Position numbers and translations under genes: made by a program | Part shown: positions 59,636 to 64,000 of the stretch, piece after piece | Numbering within the stretch: the stretch's first letter is position 1 | Layout of the letters: the number at the start of each line of letters is the position of its first letter | From: Botrytis cinerea B05.10 | Lineage: Eukaryota > Ascomycota > Leotiomycetes > Helotiales > Sclerotiniaceae | Length of the DNA stretch: 64,000 nucleotides | Direction: 5' to 3' | Assembly (NCBI RefSeq): GCF_000143535.2 | Contig: NC_037315.1 | Coordinates: forward strand, 496,001 to 560,000 | The notes under the pieces: generated by a model | Databases searched by the model: none | Told to the model about the DNA's origin: nothing | The model's input: only the letters and a program-made list of their open reading frames with translations

Positions 59636-61348
59636 ATGGCTTCTTCATCCAGGGTCTCCAACAGGCGTGCAGAGCGACAACAACAGGCACCAGAGCCCAT
59701 TAAAGGTTTCGCGTTCACAGTACGAGGTGTCGCACTCGAGGATGGATTCGAAAACCGTGGTGTGAAAACTACAATTTGTGCCAGTTCCGAGAAGAAGAAC
59801 CAGTTCCAAGAACTGAAGGTCAAGGCACAAAATGGGGAAGAAGGTATCCTAAGAGACAAACCAGAATTTACAAGGTTCGTAATCGCTGCACAATCTTATA
59901 CTGCTTTCACCTCCTCTCTCTCCAACTCAAGTGATCTTCACGGAGCTGGAATGCAACCTTTCCAAGCATAAGACTACACTTTGATTTGCAAAACATTACT
60001 GACACTTGATTCTGGATATAGTAGAGAGCTGGGGGGTTTGGAGGCTGGGTTGAGTGCTTATCTTGTAGTAGGATATGTCCTGCTTGAAGAGGACCACAAT
60101 AGAGCTTTTGATCAATCGGAGACCAATAAGAAACAACCGGTGGGAATCAAGCAACCAAAAAAATTTAGAAAGTTTGATGATAAGACGATGCCAATTTTGG
60201 TAGTCACGGAAGTGATCGACGCAGTCGATGAGAACTATCAGATGAGATACTATGCGTTAATGTGTCCAAAGAATGGTATATCCACACCACAAAAGGTCAA
60301 AATGGATTATGTCTATTTCTTTCACGAGTTCCGCGACCTCGAAACTTCGTTGAAGACAAGAAAGACCACTTGGGGACGATTAGCACTCGCTGCCGCCGTA
60401 AGACCAGACGTCTTGGCAGCTCCAACGAAAAGACAGGTTGACTTCAAAAGAAGTAAGGCTACATCAAAGCTAATCTTTGAACGCCAAATCTCTCTGGCCA
60501 ACCATTTGATTCTATTAGCACAGAGTTTCGCAGCTAATCCAAACAAAGCGATCTTGGACGATATCGATGCGTCAGTCAAAGACGCCATTGCGGACTTCCA
60601 ACACAGACCCCCGCCCAGCTGTGTTAATATTAGGAATTTCTGTGAAGTACCGGGAGATATATCCATCGAGGAGGCGCGGGGAGTTGTAGCCGAGGTGCAG
60701 AGTTTGTGGCCAGAGTTGGGTGAGGTTAGATGGGAAACAATAAGGTTGATAAAGCGAGGACTTGATGTTGCTGAGATTGTGCTGGAGTATCGATTGGTCA
60801 GGGCAGTCATAGCGGAAGGTGATCATTTATTCCGACACCATTCTGATTTTGATGAATGTCCATCCGAAATTGAGGAAGTTCCCTCCGAAGATGGCGAAGG
60901 AAGAATGGATCAAGATGGAGTTGCTGATGATACAGTGATGCCGGATGCATATGATGAGGTAGGAGACGAGGCACTCGCAAGCAAGGTGGAGGGAATTGTT
61001 TCGACTGCCGGTAGAATGATCCCACTTCCGGAATCGACAATGTCGATTCTCACTAAGGGAGATCGAACAATACTTGGAGGGGTGGTGAAAAAGCTGAAAG
61101 AACTACTCAGAGCGATCGTTGATGGAGACCAAACAATTCTCGACGCTTGCGGAGATACAACACTTGGTGCATATTCTATTCACGAGATTTGGGGAAAATT
61201 CTCCGACGCTATTGACACAGATACCTGCAAGATGGCATTTATGACCGTTGTGAAGCGGTTGATGATGCACTTGATGGAAAAGAACCGAGGGGTAAGAGAT
61301 ATGTTGGAAGAGTTGATTTTATTATTGGATCGATTGCTCGAAGGATGA
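59636..61348 (+). CDS. Orphan protein, unknown function
   Basis: Exons 59636-59874 and 60022-61348 joined across a 147-nt intron give 521 residues. The donor (GTTCGT) is unusual, but this is the only pairing I found that keeps frame and avoids the stop at 59969-59971. The N-terminus is basic and polar (SNRRAERQQQ), then a globular region (about 20-300) with LGGLEAGLSAYLVVGYVL and MRYYALMCPKNG. An acidic stretch follows (about 310-350, EIEEVPSEDGEG). A helical end (about 370-521) contains ILGGVVKKLKELLRAIV and MLEELILLLDRLLEG. No membrane segment. I recognise no family. It lies between the SNF2/orphan pair and a tyrosine recombinase. Confidence 0.65.
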
Positions 61349-62409
61349 AAGAATGAGAATTTTACGGGGGTTTGAGCAAAGGGAGACAGATGGTTATCGT
61401 GAGGTTTTGGAAGGGGATAATTACTGAGGGAGCTTTGAATGAAACAAGGTTATGGTTTATATAGTCGTCTTCATATTGCTTAATGAAGGGAAATTAACAG
61501 AAGAGAATGGCAGACAGAAAATAGATTAAGCGTTCAATGAATTTATCTCGTTTAATCGTTTTCATTGCTATATATGTTGGTGCAAACAGCGATGGCGTGG
61601 TAAGAATGGAGAATCTTGCCACATGATGCCAAATCCTGCCATTTGATAGATAAAGTAACTAGTGTCTATTAAATATATCAGCGTGCCACAGAAGTGGAGA
61701 TATAGCTAGCAAACTCCATAGAAAAACATGACGTTAAATCCACCTCGACTGCTGTTTCAATCTTGTCGATTATATCAATATCTAAACTATCTCCTCAGAT
61801 TTTCGCTTATTCTCCTTCTCCTAGATATGTGGTTAGGGGTAGATAGCAAACAATAACGAATCTGATCAAAAGTATGCATGTCCAAAAACACCTCATCAAT
61901 CTCCCTCCTAGATATCATGCATCGAATAAGAGATAATGATGCAAAACTTGTGACAAACGACCTTGTCGATTAGATCAAAAACTAAAGAATCTCTCACTTA
62001 ATGATGTGTAGCGTGCGTAAGTAGCAAGAATAGTGGGCTTGGAGTTGATCACAAGATGCTTGGGCTATAGTTGTATTGAATATATGTGTATGCAAGTTTT
62101 CATATGATTGATTTAATTGACATAGAAGAGATAATATCTAATAGCAATCTAATGATATATGAGTAGGAGATGGCTCAGCTAACAGCTCCAGCGAGTGATA
62201 TAATCAGAAATATCATCAGGTAACAATCTTGATACCGCGCTCGACATTTCCTCCACAACGATGCACAATATTGTATTCTCAGATTCTCACAAAAAAGTGG
62301 CAATAGCACTATGATCTCAAAAAAACTAGCCACTCAAGATGATGACATTTCCCTTGTGTCTCCTCCTGGGAACAAAGGTGCGTCGATAGGTTATTGCGAC
62401 GCGATACAA
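61349..62409. other. AT-rich convergent intergenic region
   Basis: Lies 3' of both the orphan gene and the recombinase. AT-rich with repeated short motifs such as ATATAT and GATTAGATCAA-like words. No gene or clear terminal repeat seen. Confidence 0.45.
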
Positions 62410-64000
62410 TCACTGAGGCTCATCGACATTGTCGATTGTATCACGTTTTCTCTTCCTCTCCTGAGACTGAGCGTCACTTCTTTCCGGCTGGTCGATTAAA
62501 CTTCGCTTCCGAATCTCCGCTGGCATATAGCCTGCAGAAGAGATTTTGTGAGTTTTTTTGATGTGACTCCGCAAGCTATTCCTACTTGCGAACTGGCGCT
62601 GATGCTCGCATCCGTCGAATGTACACCTGGTTGGAAACCCATGTGTGTGTCTATGAGCAGCTAGCTCTTTGACAGTGTACATGACGATGGGGTCACAGCC
62701 CCATGTTTCCGCATCTTTGCAGGGCTTTCTGGTAGCAGCATGATTGTGATTGGTGTGGTTGGAGAGGTCATGTTTGCTTGTAAAACTGGCCTGACACCCA
62801 GCACGATTGCAGGTAAACGGTCTGGGTACCGCCAGTTTCGCTTCGATCTTCTCTGTAGTACATCCGTCGACATGTTGGGTCAGGGTAGGCTTTGTGATGG
62901 TGGAATAATCACAAGTCGGGGTGGTGCAAACGAATTGAAACGGTGTTGGTGAGTCTCTAGTATTGCCAAATTGGCAAAAGGGACCAATTGAATCTTCAAG
63001 TGAGACTCTTCCTTCGGTACAGCTCAACCATGCTCGCTCAAATCGTGAGTTGCATACGATGTTAACTCTCGACCACTTTGCAACGAATCCATGAGCCGAA
63101 GTTACCTCCCCTGATTGATTGTCGGGTTCATCTTCTTCAACCCCCAATAATGCATGCATCTCATCCAAGTCTACATCACCGTCATCCTCGCCATCGCCAT
63201 CGACGTGGTCGATGGTCTGCGAACCGTCGGATACCATTGGTGCTATTAGAATTTGAAGCTTAGCCAAGTCTGAGGAGACAACTTCAACTTCACTAAGGTC
63301 ATGTTCCGTCATGTCAAAGGTCGCTGCGGTCATGTATCCCTCATCCTCGACCATGTGCGACAACTGATCAATCTGATCTTGAGACAGGAGAGCAGGGTCA
63401 ATTTGACTAATAAACGAGGTCTCCAAGGGGTGTGGCATGGGAGAAGCCGGAGTTGATTCGGATCTAATGGACGCTTCTTTTGTGGCACTCGAGGTCACTG
63501 AGGAAGCAAGCACCATTGGATTGGTCGGCAAGTCTCTCAAAATAGTATTCGATGTCGTCTGTCTAGTGGACGGTACGGTTTCCCAACCCTTCTCTAATCG
63601 ACCGTGTCGCATCGCGTTTCTTGCGTTTCGTCGAGAGTTGGTAGAGTTCGGATCAGGGTCATCAGGGCGATTCTCTGCTTGCCATAGCTGAACCTCTTTG
63701 AGTGGGATTGGTTTTTTGTAGAGAGCAGCCATGTCTTCGTTGGTTACCTTAGGCAGGCCTCGCGGGGTAGGCATGACCTTCGCACGCGCATTGAAAACGA
63801 GAGCAGTCTGTTCACCAGCGTAGTCTCTCGATATTCCCCTGTTAAAGGTGGCTGTGCTGTGGTTTAATACGGCTGCGACTGAAGAGCTTGTGATGCCTAC
63901 ACCGTCGAAAACTTTGCTTGGTAGATGAGCGACATCTCGAGCAGCCCCGGTTCTCAAGCTGTGTCCAGTAATAGTGCCGATAATGCCAGTCATTATACCC
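62410..64000 (-). CDS. Tyrosine-recombinase C-terminus fused to C2H2 zinc fingers (5' end outside window)
   Basis: The frame is open to the window edge (last visible ATG 63993), so the N-terminal part of the recombinase is missing. The visible start carries the catalytic end of a tyrosine recombinase: H-x-x-R in TGHSLRTGAARDVAHL, then VLNHSTATFNRGISRDYAG, with the likely nucleophile Tyr about 44 residues after the Arg. This matches fungal proteins annotated as FluG-domain/DUF3435 or YR integrases, the class that moves Cryptons and Starship elements. After a polar linker and an acidic region come about four zinc-finger-like units, including CNRAGC...HTNHNH and CTFDGC...HIKKTH. It ends in a basic KRKRD tail. 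A mobile-element recombinase is likely; whether active is unknown. Confidence 0.8.
   Translation of the reverse strand, partial: GIMTGIIGTITGHSLRTGAARDVAHLPSKVFDGVGITSSSVAAVLNHSTATFNRGISRDYAGEQTALVFNARAKVMPTPRGLPKVTNEDMAALYKKPIPLKEVQLWQAENRPDDPDPNSTNSRRNARNAMRHGRLEKGWETVPSTRQTTSNTILRDLPTNPMVLASSVTSSATKEASIRSESTPASPMPHPLETSFISQIDPALLSQDQIDQLSHMVEDEGYMTAATFDMTEHDLSEVEVVSSDLAKLQILIAPMVSDGSQTIDHVDGDGEDDGDVDLDEMHALLGVEEDEPDNQSGEVTSAHGFVAKWSRVNIVCNSRFERAWLSCTEGRVSLEDSIGPFCQFGNTRDSPTPFQFVCTTPTCDYSTITKPTLTQHVDGCTTEKIEAKLAVPRPFTCNRAGCQASFTSKHDLSNHTNHNHAATRKPCKDAETWGCDPIVMYTVKELAAHRHTHGFPTRCTFDGCEHQRQFASRNSLRSHIKKTHKISSAGYMPAEIRKRSLIDQPERSDAQSQERKRKRDTIDNVDEPQ

Noticed and set aside
60322..60810. 162-codon minus frame inside the 59636 gene
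   Set aside because: Antisense shadow of a longer plus frame.

Overview
This window is nuclear DNA from a filamentous ascomycete. Genes carry short spliceosomal introns, mostly 45-110 nt, with GT donors, an internal CTAAT/CTAAC-like branch point and AG acceptors. Gene families are fungal: Clr5 domain, GT17, DHA1 drug transporter, fungal C2H2/WD40 proteins, and a tyrosine recombinase with zinc fingers. Base composition looks moderately AT-rich. Gene content and style suggest Leotiomycetes (Helotiales, Botrytis/Sclerotinia-like); that placement is inference from memory of the families, not a search.

Layout. 1-2.7 kb: the 3' part of a gene joining a C2H2 zinc-finger region to seven nearly identical WD40 repeats, an arrangement typical of fast-evolving fungal recognition proteins. 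3.2-6.6 kb: three small membrane proteins, one with three PPxY motifs of the kind that recruit Rsp5/NEDD4 ubiquitin ligases. 7.1-9.1 kb: a six-exon acetamidase-type amidase. 9-15 kb: mostly gene-poor with microsatellites and one Ser-rich small protein. 14.9-15.5 kb: a MARVEL-like four-helix membrane protein. 17.6-19.3 kb: diphthamide enzyme subunit Dph2. 20.3-22.8 kb: a Clr5-TPR-like protein. 23.9-26.9 kb: a 1001-residue conserved fungal protein. 31.3-32.3 kb: an acidic orphan gene with a short 3' tandem repeat, then a tRNA-Gln(TTG) at 32.6 kb.

32.7-39.2 kb is a 6.6-kb stretch without a supportable gene. It holds an unusual array of a 15-nt core in both orientations (34.9-36.2 kb). 39.3-41.3 kb: DHA1 transporter. 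42.0-43.1 kb: low-complexity protein with one membrane helix. 43.8-45.2 kb: GT17 glycosyltransferase. 45-51 kb is gene-poor, with a probable ankyrin pseudogene at 48.9-50 kb. 51.3-51.8 kb: cytochrome oxidase assembly factor Coa6. 53-54.5 kb: an anhydro-N-acetylmuramic acid kinase (AnmK) homologue.

54.8-61.3 kb holds a diverged SNF2-type ATPase head to head with an acidic orphan gene, followed by a second orphan. At the right edge (62.4-64 kb, truncated) is a tyrosine-recombinase C-terminus joined to C2H2 zinc fingers, transcribed towards these genes. That is the arrangement expected if it is the recombinase of a large fungal mobile element. The housekeeping genes (DPH2, COA6, tRNA, GT17) are scattered and show no operon-like logic. 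The most interesting candidates are the zinc-finger/WD40 fusion, the bidirectional repeat array, and the recombinase with its neighbouring orphan cluster.
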